A DNA stretch of 28,478 nucleotides from an uncultured Erysipelotrichaceae bacterium (lineage in GTDB: Bacteria; Bacillota_I; Bacilli_A; Erysipelotrichales; Coprobacillaceae). The stretch spans positions 1 to 28,478 of the forward strand of contig URQL01000005.1 in assembly GCA_900550005.1 (NCBI GenBank), given 5' to 3'. The notes under the pieces are model-generated. The model saw only the letters and a list, made by a program, of their open reading frames with translations. It made no database searches and was not told the DNA's origin. This document shows positions 1 through 7,734 of the stretch, in pieces (the first letter of the stretch is position 1; each line of letters starts with the position of its first letter). The position numbers and the translations under genes are program-made.

Positions 1-28
1 AGCATTATTTAAGTAAAAAATAGAACTT

Positions 29-66
29 AAAAGGTTAAGAGTAGATTGCCCTTAACCTTTTTTCAT
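29..66. terminator. Bidirectional-looking intrinsic terminator
   Basis: An 11-bp perfect stem (AAAAGGTTAAG at 29-39, CTTAACCTTTT at 51-61) with an 11-nt loop and extra T residues on the plus side. It lies immediately after the stop of the minus-strand lipoprotein gene, so it probably ends that transcript. The A/T-rich flanks would let it work in both directions. Confidence 0.7.
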
Positions 67-69
67 TTG

Positions 70-612
70 TTATTCAACTTTTAATTTAAAGCTGTAAGTT
101 GCATTTAAATCATTGTTTTTTGTAAACGAAGCAACTTCAACATCTTCATTAGAATTAGGATAATATTCTAAGAATTGAAGATTTTTAAAATCATCTGTTT
201 CATTTTGATTATTACGATAACCTTTAGCAATAAAGTAACGACAATCTTCAATAGTTGTACTTGTTGTTTTATCACCTAATTGCATTGTAATTGTTAAAAC
301 ATTATTTTCATCATTGCTAGTAGAAAATAGTACTTGGTTTTTGTCTTTTAATTCATCATTACTAAGTTCTAGTGATTGCAAAACTTTATCTTGAGGATCG
401 GTAAAACTAAAAGTTACTTTTTTTAATTCATCCCCATTTACAGATAGCTTACCACTAATACTTGAATTGTTTAAATCATAAGTATAATCCTCTTCATTCA
501 TTGTTCCTATGATGACATTATCTGTTGTTTTAGGTTTGCTTGTTTTATTTGAACAAGCCATACAAGACATTACTAATAAGGTACAAATAGCACAAGTAAA
601 TATTTTTTTCAT
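70..612 (-). CDS. Small secreted lipoprotein of unknown function
   Basis: 180 residues. The N-terminus is a lipoprotein signal: Lys-Lys, a short hydrophobic core, then a lipobox-like C17-M-A-C20, with C20 as the predicted lipidated cysteine. The first position of the box is Cys rather than Leu, so it is slightly atypical. The mature part is polar and rich in Asn, Asp, Thr and Lys, with alternating hydrophobic and polar residues that suggest a beta-rich domain exposed outside the membrane. I recognise no catalytic motif and no family. An AGAGGA Shine-Dalgarno precedes the ATG. It is the last of three minus-strand genes, the other two being small membrane proteins. A shared cell-envelope role is possible but only inferred from position. 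Confidence 0.75.
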   Translation of the reverse strand: MKKIFTCAICTLLVMSCMACSNKTSKPKTTDNVIIGTMNEEDYTYDLNNSSISGKLSVNGDELKKVTFSFTDPQDKVLQSLELSNDELKDKNQVLFSTSNDENNVLTITMQLGDKTTSTTIEDCRYFIAKGYRNNQNETDDFKNLQFLEYYPNSNEDVEVASFTKNNDLNATYSFKLKVE

Positions 613-668
613 AAGTCATTCCTCTTTTCTTATATTAATATTATTAAAATTATTTTAGTAATTTTTTT

Positions 669-697
669 AATGTAGAAGATTTGATGACTTCTACATT
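669..697. repeat. Hairpin lacking a U-run on the transcribed side
   Basis: A 10-bp perfect inverted repeat (AATGTAGAAG at 669-678, CTTCTACATT at 688-697) overlaps the stop codon of the membrane protein gene at 696. Read on the minus strand it is followed by seven A, not T, so it is a poor intrinsic terminator. It may stabilise the 3' end of that message or act as a processing site before the lipoprotein gene. Confidence 0.45.
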
Positions 698-1076
698 ATT
701 CCAATTTTTTTCTTTGTAAGAATAAATGAATCAAAGTAAATCCAAAGAGTAAAGCTGAGCTATCTACCCAAAAGGATACCATGATATTCTTAGAAATAAT
801 AGTAATAGCAATTGCTAATACAATACTCAATATGGATAGTATTTCTAAATATTTTGTATCTTTATAGCAATAACTTATTCCATAGTAATGAACCATTACT
901 AAAATCATATTGATTAATCCATAAGCAATATGGCGTAAAAAGAAGTAGAGTGCTGGATTACTAAAAGCAATGGAACTTAAAATGGTTGTTCTATAAAAAT
1001 TATAAGCCCCACTAACCAATGTTAGTAACATTATTAAAAGAATTAAAATGTAAGAACTTGATTTTGTATTTCTCAT
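696..1076 (-). CDS. Small four-helix membrane protein, unknown function
   Basis: 126 residues, almost entirely hydrophobic, with about four predicted membrane segments (roughly 8-28, 45-68, 75-94 and 100-120) and a basic C-terminus. No family is recognised. The start ATG follows a run of seven G on the coding strand that serves as the Shine-Dalgarno, with about 7 nt spacing. It lies 29 bp downstream of the other small membrane protein and is probably cotranscribed with it. Both proteins share size, topology and a loose motif after helix 1 (AF-x-NP or AFNP, then an HI-x-Y-type stretch before helix 2), so they may be diverged paralogues. A role as paired subunits in the envelope is inference. 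Confidence 0.65.
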   Translation of the reverse strand: MRNTKSSSYILILLIMLLTLVSGAYNFYRTTILSSIAFSNPALYFFLRHIAYGLINMILVMVHYYGISYCYKDTKYLEILSILSIVLAIAITIISKNIMVSFWVDSSALLFGFTLIHLFLQRKKLE

Positions 1077-1105
1077 GATGAGTCCCCCCCTCTCAAAAAG
1101 TATTA

Positions 1106-1516
1106 TTAACTTTTTTTATTTGTAATTAATTGATTAAAGAATAAACAAATAAGCGATCCTAAACTAATTAAATAAACCATACTATATTTTAGTAAAGAAG
1201 CTTGGTTACTGTATTGCATTGTAATAAGATAATCAGGATAAACTACTTTTATGATCATACATAAATCTACTACAATATTGAGTAATATTAGAGCTAAGAT
1301 GGTTTTGGATAATGATTTTTTGTATTTTAATTTCATTAAGCAAACCATAATTAAAGCAATTGGAATAATAAGCATTCCAGCATTTAAGTACCAACTAATA
1401 TGATTAAAGACAGGCATCATAGGATTAAAAGCTGAACCTGTTCCATAAGCAATATCCCAAGGTAATAATAAACATAAACTAAATATTCCTAAACAGCATG
1501 TTCTTAGTTTCTTTAT
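1106..1516 (-). CDS. Small membrane protein, apparent AUA start codon
   Basis: About 136 residues with roughly four membrane segments and a Lys-rich C-terminus; no known family. The reading frame is open further upstream to a TTG at 1597, but that codon coincides with the -35 element of a strong minus-strand promoter (TTGCAT, 17 bp, TATTAT), so it cannot lie in the transcript. Within the transcript there is a textbook AAGGAGG Shine-Dalgarno, and 7-8 nt after it stands ATA (plus-strand 1514-1516), one transition away from ATG. From this position the protein has nearly the same length and topology as its 126-residue neighbour. Either AUA is used as the start or the gene has lost its start by point mutation. 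The alternative is an upstream start at TTG 1597 giving 163 residues. Confidence 0.55.
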   Translation of the reverse strand: MKKLRTCCLGIFSLCLLLPWDIAYGTGSAFNPMMPVFNHISWYLNAGMLIIPIALIMVCLMKLKYKKSLSKTILALILLNIVVDLCMIIKVVYPDYLITMQYSNQASLLKYSMVYLISLGSLICLFFNQLITNKKS

Positions 1517-1546
1517 GGCACTTTCCTCCTTTTCTTTGTTGATTAT

Positions 1547-1560
1547 AGGAAACGCTTTCT
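1547..1560. promoter_or_regulatory. cre-like operator (CcpA/LacI type)
   Basis: AGGAAACGCTTTCT is a near-palindrome matching the cre consensus TGNAARCGNWWWCA except at the two outermost positions. It lies about +2 to +15 relative to the start site predicted for the minus-strand promoter at 1569-1597, where a repressor would block transcription. Similar sites sit in the same place at 4287 and 7735. Confidence 0.5.
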
Positions 1561-1568
1561 TTACTCTT

Positions 1569-1597
1569 ATAATAAGGTATAGTTTACATAAATGCAA
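1569..1597 (-). promoter_or_regulatory. Sigma-A promoter of the minus-strand operon
   Basis: On the minus strand: -35 TTGCAT (1597-1592), 17-bp spacer, -10 TATTAT (1574-1569). Predicted start of transcription is near 1562. It places the first usable start codon of the downstream gene well inside the longest open reading frame. Confidence 0.6.
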
Positions 1598-1636
1598 TAA
1601 TTATTTTAATATTTTTAATTAATGAAAATTTTATAA

Positions 1637-1666
1637 TTGATAATTCGGTAACATTTGAAATATAAA
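1637..1666 (+). promoter_or_regulatory. Probable promoter of the Rpn-family gene
   Basis: -35 TTGATA (1637-1642), 18-bp spacer, -10 TATAAA (1661-1666), about 75 bp before the start codon. This is the best match in the 140-bp gap; nothing else is evident there. Confidence 0.4.
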
Positions 1667-1738
1667 ATGAAATTTTCTTTAATTTTTGTAAGTCATTTGC
1701 AGATTTTTTTCGAATAATAATAGTGAGGAGGCGATTTA

Positions 1739-2695
1739 TTGAAAATCAAAGAAACAAAAGTTATTGCACCTAAACTCACTAATCTTAAAAATGATATCTT
1801 TACTCATTTTCTTTATCGTGATCCTGATGATTCTAATACCTTTTTCTTCTTTAAACTCGTGATTGAAAAATTCCTTCATCTACAATGTATTAAGATTAAA
1901 GTTCTTAATCCTCAATTATCTCTTTATATTCGTGATGATAAAAGTATGACTGTGGATATTTTAGCTGAACTTCAAGATGGTTCTCTTGTCAATATCGAAA
2001 TGCAACAAGCTGTATCTATCGCTGATTTTATTCGTTTTGAACATTATGGATTTGAACTTGTTGTTAATCAATCTAAAAGAGGTAAAGACTATAGTGAAAC
2101 GAATCCCGTTTATCAACTCATTTTTTTAAATGATTATGACCCTAGGATACATAAATTATCAAGTACTTATGTACGTTTAGAAGAAGATCAACTTCCCTAT
2201 TTAGGAACAAATCTGTACTCTACCTTTGTTTTTATTCCTTATATCAATGATATTTTAAAACAAAAAGATTTAGCCCATCTTAATGATGAAGAATTGTATG
2301 TTAATCTATTGGATAAAGGACTAACTCATGATATACTTGAATTAGAAAACGAGGTGGTCACACGTATGAAAGAAAAAGTAAATCAATTTAATGAAGATGA
2401 CTTATTACGTTTAGCTGCATTTAAAAGAGAAGAGTATTTAAAATCCGAAAGATATAAGAACAAACTTAATAAAGAAGAAGGTTACTCTTTAGGTAAAGAA
2501 GATGGCATTGTAATTGGTGAAGCAAAAGGTGCATTAGAATCAAAAAAGGATAGTGTGATTCAATTATTTGAAATTAACTATCCTCAAGAAGATTCTTCAT
2601 TTTTAAACAATTTAACATTAGAGCAATACGATTCTTTATTTTTAGCTATTGCGAAAAAGGAAAGTATTGAAACAATTAAATTGTTAGCTAAGTAG
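1739..2695 (+). CDS. Rpn family PD-(D/E)XK nuclease / putative transposase
   Basis: 318 residues. The N-terminal 150 residues match the Rpn/PDDEXK_2 family annotated as 'recombination-promoting nuclease/putative transposase'. The nuclease core is visible as D73 in VDILAEL and E87-M-Q89 in the following strand, a PD-(D/E)xK variant with Gln in place of Lys. The C-terminal half is charged, with an EEGYSLGKEDG-type repeat typical of these proteins. The start is a TTG with AGGAGG 7 nt upstream. Family members promote RecA-independent DNA recombination in E. coli and are multicopy in gut Firmicutes. No inverted repeats or target duplications are visible around the gene, so it is not a recognisable insertion sequence. 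It has its own terminator and appears monocistronic. Confidence 0.8.
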   Translation: MKIKETKVIAPKLTNLKNDIFTHFLYRDPDDSNTFFFFKLVIEKFLHLQCIKIKVLNPQLSLYIRDDKSMTVDILAELQDGSLVNIEMQQAVSIADFIRFEHYGFELVVNQSKRGKDYSETNPVYQLIFLNDYDPRIHKLSSTYVRLEEDQLPYLGTNLYSTFVFIPYINDILKQKDLAHLNDEELYVNLLDKGLTHDILELENEVVTRMKEKVNQFNEDDLLRLAAFKREEYLKSERYKNKLNKEEGYSLGKEDGIVIGEAKGALESKKDSVIQLFEINYPQEDSSFLNNLTLEQYDSLFLAIAKKESIETIKLLAK

Positions 2696-2713
2696 GAGCA
2701 ATCCTACTTTTTA
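2691..2713 (+). terminator. Intrinsic terminator after the Rpn-family gene
   Basis: AGTAGGA (2691-2697), loop GCAA, TCCTACT (2702-2708), then a run of T. The stem starts at the stop codon of the nuclease gene. Confidence 0.75.
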
Positions 2714-2736
2714 TATGTTTATATAAAGTATTTGAA

Positions 2737-3138
2737 TTATGAATTATTTTTATTACTTTGTTTTAACTTATTGTAATTTTTAATAAGAGAACGGCTAAAT
2801 AAAGTCAAAGCTTGACACATGGTATCGTCTAAATTTAAATTAAGTAATTCATAAATCAATTTAATTTGTTCATGTGTAAGTTTAGAAGGAGTAACAGATA
2901 ATAATTCATAGAGAGAATCATAAGGGATTTCTAAGCATTTACAAAGTTCATTTAATAAATAAGGATTAGGCATAGATAGACCTCTTTCATAGTTTGAAAG
3001 TAATTGATTGGAAATGCCTACTTTTTTAGCTAATGCATGTTGAGAAAAATGCTTGTTTTTACGCGCTTCATGGATAAGAAGTCCTAATTGTTCACAATAA
3101 TCTTTTTCATTTATAAAATTTTGATTGCTTCTTTTCAT
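2737..3138 (-). CDS. XRE-family helix-turn-helix regulator
   Basis: 133 residues. Residues about 17-78 form a Cro/C1-type helix-turn-helix domain: an LGLLIHEARKNK first helix, FSQHALAKKVGIS, then the recognition helix NQLLSNYERGLSMPN and LNELCKCLEIPYDSLYELL. The C-terminal 50 residues are helical with no recognised sensor domain, so it may simply dimerise. AGGTGA precedes the ATG. It is divergent from the methionine aminopeptidase gene with a 99-bp shared upstream region and convergent with the Rpn gene. No clear palindrome is visible in the shared gap, so its target is unknown. It could be a stand-alone regulator or an orphan antitoxin-type XRE protein. Confidence 0.8.
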   Translation of the reverse strand: MKRSNQNFINEKDYCEQLGLLIHEARKNKHFSQHALAKKVGISNQLLSNYERGLSMPNPYLLNELCKCLEIPYDSLYELLSVTPSKLTHEQIKLIYELLNLNLDDTMCQALTLFSRSLIKNYNKLKQSNKNNS

Positions 3139-3201
3139 TTTATCACCTAAAATAAGTATGGATTAATTGACAAAAAAAATAATACTTTTATTTTAATGTA
3201 A

Positions 3202-3210
3202 TGGTATAAT
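3202..3210 (+). promoter_or_regulatory. Extended -10 promoter of map
   Basis: TGGTATAAT is an extended -10 (TGn TATAAT) 28 bp before the ATG. There is no good -35 at 16-18 bp; a TTGACA at 3167-3172 is too far upstream (32 bp) to pair with it. Confidence 0.5.
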
Positions 3211-3237
3211 AAATAAGGAAAGAAGGTAATGTAAAAA

Positions 3238-4110
3238 ATGAAATTATCAAGAAATGATGAATGTTGGTGTGGTAGCCATAAAAAATATAAGAAATGTCAT
3301 TTAGCTTTTGATGAAAGATTAGAACAATTAAAAAGAGCAGGACACAAAATCCCTACGCATAAAATGATTAAAAATGAAGAACAAATCGAAGGAATCCGTA
3401 AAGCTGCAGTAGTTAATAATGGACTATTAGATTATATTGAACAAAATATTAAAGCAGGAATGTCAACTGAAGAAATTGATCAAATGACACAAGCTTATTT
3501 AAAAGAACATGGTGCTAAATCTGCTGATTTAAACTATCAAGGATATCCAAAAAGTATTTGTACATCTGTAAATGATGAAGTGTGTCATGGTATCCCAGAT
3601 CCTAGTGTTATTTTAAAAGATGGAGATATCATTAATGTAGATGCAACTACTAATTTAAATGGATACTTTGCTGATGCATCAAGAATGTTCTTAATTGGAG
3701 AAGTAAGCGAAGAAGCTAAAAAATTAGTCGAAGAAACGAAAAATTGTTTATATAAAGGAATGGAAGCAATCAAACCTTGGGAAAGTACTATTGGAGATAT
3801 TGGAGAAGCGATTCAAACCTATGCAGAAAGTTTAGGATACAGTGTTGTTAGAGAATTCTGTGGACATGGTGTAGGATTAAAAATGCATGAAGATCCATAC
3901 GTATTTCATTTTAAACCTAATGAACCTACTGTAGTGATCGTTCCAGGAATGGTATTTACGATTGAACCAATGATTAACCAAGGAACAAAAAATATTCATT
4001 TAGGAAGTAAAAACGATTGGACAGCTTACACCGATGATGGTAAGTTATCAGCACAATGGGAACATACTTTCTTAGTTACAGAAGATGGAGTAGAAATCAT
4101 TTCTAAATAA
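3238..4110 (+). CDS. map: Type I methionine aminopeptidase with N-terminal SEC-C zinc motif
   Basis: 290 residues. It removes the initiator methionine from new proteins in the cytosol. Residues 1-25 form a SEC-C motif (C9-W-C11-G ... K-K-C20-H21), a zinc-binding tail also seen on SecA that is thought to help ribosome or chaperone binding. The catalytic pita-bread domain follows, with all five dinuclear-metal ligands present: D135, D146, H210 (in CGHGVG), E243 (in FTIEPM) and E275 (in QWEHT), and the active-site His in CHGIPD. The extra N-terminal segment explains the length above the usual 250. It has its own extended -10 promoter and terminator. The Shine-Dalgarno is weak (GAAGG, about 11 nt away). 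Confidence 0.93.
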   Translation: MKLSRNDECWCGSHKKYKKCHLAFDERLEQLKRAGHKIPTHKMIKNEEQIEGIRKAAVVNNGLLDYIEQNIKAGMSTEEIDQMTQAYLKEHGAKSADLNYQGYPKSICTSVNDEVCHGIPDPSVILKDGDIINVDATTNLNGYFADASRMFLIGEVSEEAKKLVEETKNCLYKGMEAIKPWESTIGDIGEAIQTYAESLGYSVVREFCGHGVGLKMHEDPYVFHFKPNEPTVVIVPGMVFTIEPMINQGTKNIHLGSKNDWTAYTDDGKLSAQWEHTFLVTEDGVEIISK

Positions 4111-4118
4111 TAGAATTT

Positions 4119-4146
4119 AGGGCTGAGTTATTCAGCTCTTTTATTT
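4119..4146 (+). terminator. Intrinsic terminator after map
   Basis: AGGGCTGA (4119-4126), loop GTTAT, TCAGCTCT (4132-4139) with one G-U pair, then TTTATTTTA. Confidence 0.75.
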
Positions 4147-4247
4147 TACAAAGAAATAGTAAAAATTTAATTCAAATTGATCATTTTATTAATTAAAGGC
4201 ATACCTAAAAAAAGATATAATTTTATATTAAAATTAAAATTAGCAAC

Positions 4248-4276
4248 TTGACAACATATAAATTTCAATATATTAT
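4248..4276 (+). promoter_or_regulatory. Strong sigma-A promoter of the ABC cassette
   Basis: Consensus -35 TTGACA (4248-4253), exactly 17 bp, -10 TATTAT (4271-4276). Predicted transcription start is near 4283, giving a leader of about 70 nt. A cre-like site follows directly. Confidence 0.75.
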
Positions 4277-4286
4277 TGAATTAGGA

Positions 4287-4300
4287 TGAAAACGCTAACT
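4287..4300. promoter_or_regulatory. cre-like operator
   Basis: TGAAAACGCTAACT matches the cre consensus TGNAARCGNWWWCA at all but the last position. It covers about +5 to +18 of the predicted transcript, a position where CcpA or another LacI-family protein represses. Confidence 0.6.
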
Positions 4301-4353
4301 TATCTGATCAATTTAACTATTCTATAAATTTTTTAAAGAAAGTGGTGGTGAAT

Positions 4354-6219
4354 ATGTTAAAAATTGATAATATTAAATTACAGTTTGGTGAATTGATTTT
4401 ATTAAAAGACACGCGTCTAAGATTAAAAAGAGGAAAACTTACAGGTTTAGTAGGACAAAGTGGACTAGGGAAGACTTCTTTGTTAAATGGTGTAGCATTG
4501 AAACTAAAAGAAATGAGTTATGATTCTTATACAATAGATAATCAAAAGATTCAAACCATTCAAGATCTAAGAGGAAAACTGCTTTACTTACAACAAGAAA
4601 ATAAATTTTTTGAAGATATGAGTGTGAAAGATAATTATATTTTACATCAGTATTTATGTGGAATAGAACATCCGATATTAAACGAAAATTTAGTTCAAGC
4701 AGATAAGATGATCAAGCAACTTTCTGGTGGAGAATTAAATCAATGTGAATTTGGAAAATTATTTTTAAACGATTATGATTTGATTCTAGTTGATGAAACT
4801 TTTGCTAATATGGATAAGCATGCAAAACATGAATGTATCAAACAATTAAAAGATTATGTTGTTGAACATCAATGTTATTGTTTAGTTATTTTTCATGATC
4901 GAGAGTTACAAGATTATTTTGATGAAATCTATGAAATTGATCATCAACAACTTTTTTTAACAAAACAAAGCCCTTTAGAACAAACAAAAGCTACTAGAAA
5001 ACAAGCATTTAAATTACCAAAAGCATTTTACTTACATTATTATAAAAGTAAACTAAAAACAAATAAGGTAAGATGGTTATTGGTATCTTTGTTTTGTGTT
5101 TTTATTTCTGCCTTTGCGATTATCGCGATAAGGCAAGCCAATTGGCCTAAAACTTATACAAAATTGATTGAAAATACAATCGATAAAGAGGAATATATTA
5201 TTGATTATCTAACTCAAGATCGAACAGGAAACCCTATGCCAATTGATTTATGGGGGAGCAGTTTTCCAATGCCAGATACGATTTACCAACAAGTGCACTC
5301 ATTACCACAAATAGAAGAAATGTATGAGTATAATCAATTTCTTTTTGATGAAGGGGATGTCATAATTAGTAGTGTAAAACCTTTGGATACTTATTGTACT
5401 AAGATTTTTAATGATGAAGGTATTTATGTTTCAAAATTTTTGTATGAAGAAGGATTAGTTCAAGACGGTAAAGTGACATTACACTATAAAGTACCTGTTG
5501 CAAAAGAAAAATCTTATTACTATGATGCCAATGATCGTTTAATTGAAGAAATGACAAATGTTTATGTTGATAAAGAAGGTACATTTAAAGTAAAAGGTGT
5601 TTTAAATCCGTATTATTATAACTATGAAATGGCATATTATGTTGTTTTTGATCAACAAGATATGGTTCAAATGATTAATGATGCAAAACAAGAATACACT
5701 TTAAAAGAAGATGAAATTCCTTATACATCAAATGTTTATACGGTCTATCTAAAAAATCAAAATGACTATAAGGATTTACAAGAGGAATTATTTAAAATTG
5801 ATGAAAATATTCTTTTAATAAGTAAATTAGATTGTCGTAAATCGATGTCTAATTATATGGCTAATGCGATATCAGATACTTTTAATAAGGGACTTTTTAT
5901 TGGTGCTATTGTACTTGTTTTAATTGTTATTCTATTTGAACGTCATATAACTAAAAATAATCGTCAACATGAAGATACATTATTACAATTTTATGGATTA
6001 ACAAAGAAGGAAATGTTTTTTAAAAAAGGAATTGTTGTTATTGTTAATACATTAATAAGTACAGTTATGAGTAGTTTAGTTGTCTATTTTATTATAAAGT
6101 ATCTAAACCATTTAAATATTTTAATTGCAGATCAAGTTACATCACCGATATCTTATATGCAAATTCTTATGTATAGTTTAGGTATTTGTTTTATTATGCA
6201 TAGTACTATGGAAGAGTAA
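4354..6219 (+). CDS. ABC transporter ATPase fused to FtsX/MacB-like permease
   Basis: 621 residues from the ATG at 4354; GTG codons at 4342-4348 are part of the GGTGGTG ribosome-binding stretch and less likely as starts. Residues 1-210 are a complete ATPase: Walker A GQSGLGKTS (about 34-42), Q-loop, signature LSGGE (about 123-127), Walker B LILVDE (about 143-148) and H-loop His at about 181. A membrane helix (about 241-259) follows, then about 270 extracytoplasmic residues, then three helices in the last 110 residues: the type VII (MacB/FtsX) layout. The order ATPase-permease in one chain is unusual for this group. It is followed 1 bp later by another ATPase and then a half-size permease, so the complex may hold two different ATPases. 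The substrate is unknown; peptide or lipid efflux and mechanotransmission are family-level guesses. Confidence 0.8.
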   Translation: MLKIDNIKLQFGELILLKDTRLRLKRGKLTGLVGQSGLGKTSLLNGVALKLKEMSYDSYTIDNQKIQTIQDLRGKLLYLQQENKFFEDMSVKDNYILHQYLCGIEHPILNENLVQADKMIKQLSGGELNQCEFGKLFLNDYDLILVDETFANMDKHAKHECIKQLKDYVVEHQCYCLVIFHDRELQDYFDEIYEIDHQQLFLTKQSPLEQTKATRKQAFKLPKAFYLHYYKSKLKTNKVRWLLVSLFCVFISAFAIIAIRQANWPKTYTKLIENTIDKEEYIIDYLTQDRTGNPMPIDLWGSSFPMPDTIYQQVHSLPQIEEMYEYNQFLFDEGDVIISSVKPLDTYCTKIFNDEGIYVSKFLYEEGLVQDGKVTLHYKVPVAKEKSYYYDANDRLIEEMTNVYVDKEGTFKVKGVLNPYYYNYEMAYYVVFDQQDMVQMINDAKQEYTLKEDEIPYTSNVYTVYLKNQNDYKDLQEELFKIDENILLISKLDCRKSMSNYMANAISDTFNKGLFIGAIVLVLIVILFERHITKNNRQHEDTLLQFYGLTKKEMFFKKGIVVIVNTLISTVMSSLVVYFIIKYLNHLNILIADQVTSPISYMQILMYSLGICFIMHSTMEE

Positions 6220-6220
6220 T

Positions 6221-6811
6221 ATGTTAGAGTTAAAAAACATTCATATTCAATATCCAGTTACATTACAAGGTGATTTAAAATTTGATCAGGGTATTACCTT
6301 AATTTTAGGTGAAAATGGTGTAGGAAAAACTTTACTTTTTTATAAACTTGCACTTCTTGAAAGAAGGGTTAAAGATTATTATTACAATAATAAACCCATG
6401 AAAAAAGCTAAACGAGCCTATGTATTACAAACACCTTATTTAGATGTAGATTTAACAATGAAACAGTATATCGATCTCTATTGTAAATTGAATTTGGTTC
6501 AAGTAGATCGTGTTTATGATTCTATGAAACGACTAAATTTAGATTATTGGCCTAAACATTCATTAAAAAAACTTAGTGGTGGTCAAAAAATGCGTTTAGC
6601 ATTAGCTATGTCTTTTTCTTTAAATCGTGATATTTTGATATTAGATGAACCTTCTGCTCCTTTAGATGATTATAATACACAGTGTTTAAAAGAAGTATTA
6701 AAAAATCAAAAGGATAAAACAATTATTATGATTACTCATGATCCACGTTTATTTGATTTAGCGGATAAAAAATATGAAGTAAAGGATGGCTGGGTTTATG
6801 AAAAGTTATAG
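6221..6811 (+). CDS. ABC transporter ATP-binding subunit (minimal)
   Basis: 196 residues, a single compact ATPase. Walker A GENGVGKT (30-37), signature LSGGQ (about 117-121), Walker B ILILDEP and H-loop in MITHD are all present, so it should hydrolyse ATP. It is shorter than typical MacB/LolD ATPases (220-230), mainly through a reduced segment before the signature. The start lies 1 bp after the previous stop, and the 3' end overlaps the next permease gene, which indicates translational coupling. Its likely partner is the permease at 6798-7658, or the fusion permease upstream. In size it resembles ATPases of putative bacteriocin-type exporters, but I see no precursor peptide gene nearby. Confidence 0.85.
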   Translation: MLELKNIHIQYPVTLQGDLKFDQGITLILGENGVGKTLLFYKLALLERRVKDYYYNNKPMKKAKRAYVLQTPYLDVDLTMKQYIDLYCKLNLVQVDRVYDSMKRLNLDYWPKHSLKKLSGGQKMRLALAMSFSLNRDILILDEPSAPLDDYNTQCLKEVLKNQKDKTIIMITHDPRLFDLADKKYEVKDGWVYEKL

Positions 6812-7658
6812 AAAATATGCTCTTTGTTTTGTCATTGCCTGTTTATTAGGACAAATTAATTTTCTTTGTTCAAACTATTTTAATCAGCTTTATCAACAAA
6901 AAAATGAAATCTTATCTAATCAAATCCAGTCACAAATTGTTTTATCGAATAATCAAAAGTTAGCAGATTATCGAATTTGTTATCCTTATTTTGAATACAA
7001 AATGGAAGTGAGTTTAGATGAAATCACAAAAGAAGTACAAGTTATTCCTTATTACCCAGAACCATTTGATTATGATGTAAATAAGATTTATTTATCTGAC
7101 CCTTTTTCATTACTGTCTTCTCTTTCAAAAATTACCATAGCTGATAAAGAATATGATCAATTTGAAATGATCGATAAAGCTCTTTATCCAACCAATAAAT
7201 TGGTTATTCTTGTTCCTTATGAGAATTTACCAAGTACAGATTATACTAGTTATTTTGTTGATTTAGATCAATTTGATACAAATACATTAAATACTTTAAT
7301 GGTAAAAAATGATCTTTCTAGTTTTTATCGTAATTACCAACAACTACAAAAAAACAAAAAGGAAATTCAAATGATTAAAATGAGTATTTTCATCTTTATA
7401 AATGTATTAATGTTCTTTTTAAATATACAAAGTATACAGTCTGTTTTAAAAATGGATGTTTTGTTGCGTATGGTAAGTGATCAATATTGGTTTGTTTTCA
7501 TTTATAAATGGTTTATTGCGTCAGTTATTTATTTAGTTGTTGCATTATTGTTTAGAAATATTCAGATGGTTGATTATATTTATTTAATAGGAATTCATTT
7601 AGGACTGGATCTTATTTTAGATGGAAGAAAAAGCATGGTACAATGGTTACGGAATTAA
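6798..7658 (+). CDS. FtsX/MacB-like permease subunit, short form
   Basis: 286 residues from the ATG at 6798. An in-frame ATG at 6786 lacks a ribosome site, while AAAGGATGG precedes the chosen one. There is one N-terminal helix (about 6-26), an extracytoplasmic domain of about 170 residues, then three helices (about 195-215, 230-252 and 258-275). The arrangement is the same as in the permease half of the upstream fusion but with a smaller external domain. The gene overlaps the end of the ATPase gene by 14 bp and belongs to the same operon. No sequence motif points to a substrate. No terminator follows; the next permease has its own promoter 36 bp downstream. Confidence 0.7.
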   Translation: MKSYRKYALCFVIACLLGQINFLCSNYFNQLYQQKNEILSNQIQSQIVLSNNQKLADYRICYPYFEYKMEVSLDEITKEVQVIPYYPEPFDYDVNKIYLSDPFSLLSSLSKITIADKEYDQFEMIDKALYPTNKLVILVPYENLPSTDYTSYFVDLDQFDTNTLNTLMVKNDLSSFYRNYQQLQKNKKEIQMIKMSIFIFINVLMFFLNIQSIQSVLKMDVLLRMVSDQYWFVFIYKWFIASVIYLVVALLFRNIQMVDYIYLIGIHLGLDLILDGRKSMVQWLRN

Positions 7659-7693
7659 AAAATACAAATGGATAATAAAAATAATTTTTTGCA

Positions 7694-7722
7694 TTGAATA
7701 TAATAAGAAACCACGATACAAT
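7694..7722 (+). promoter_or_regulatory. Promoter of the second permease
   Basis: -35 TTGAAT (7694-7699), 17-bp spacer, -10 TACAAT (7717-7722). Predicted transcription start is near 7729. Readthrough from the upstream operon is also possible because no terminator intervenes. Confidence 0.5.
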
Positions 7723-7734
7723 CAAAGTAGGGAA

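Noticed and set aside
1739..2695. Rpn gene as part of an insertion sequence
   Set aside because: No flanking terminal inverted repeats or direct target repeats could be found; the hairpin at 2691 is a terminator.
3167..3210. TTGACA at 3167 as the -35 partner of TATAAT at 3205
   Set aside because: The spacing is 32 bp; the TGG before TATAAT explains the promoter as an extended -10.
3585..3773. Minus-strand open frame inside map
   Set aside because: Antisense shadow of a conserved gene, with no ribosome site or protein-like composition. The same applies to the frames at 11075-11281, 13094-13309, 13322-13510, 15867-16130, 16364-16555 and 18146-18343 (minus) and 11203-11400 and 14410-14625 (plus).
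4301..4353. Bacteriocin precursor gene near the ABC cassette
   Set aside because: The gaps at 4111-4353 and 7659-7786 contain no short ORF with a ribosome site and leader-peptide features.
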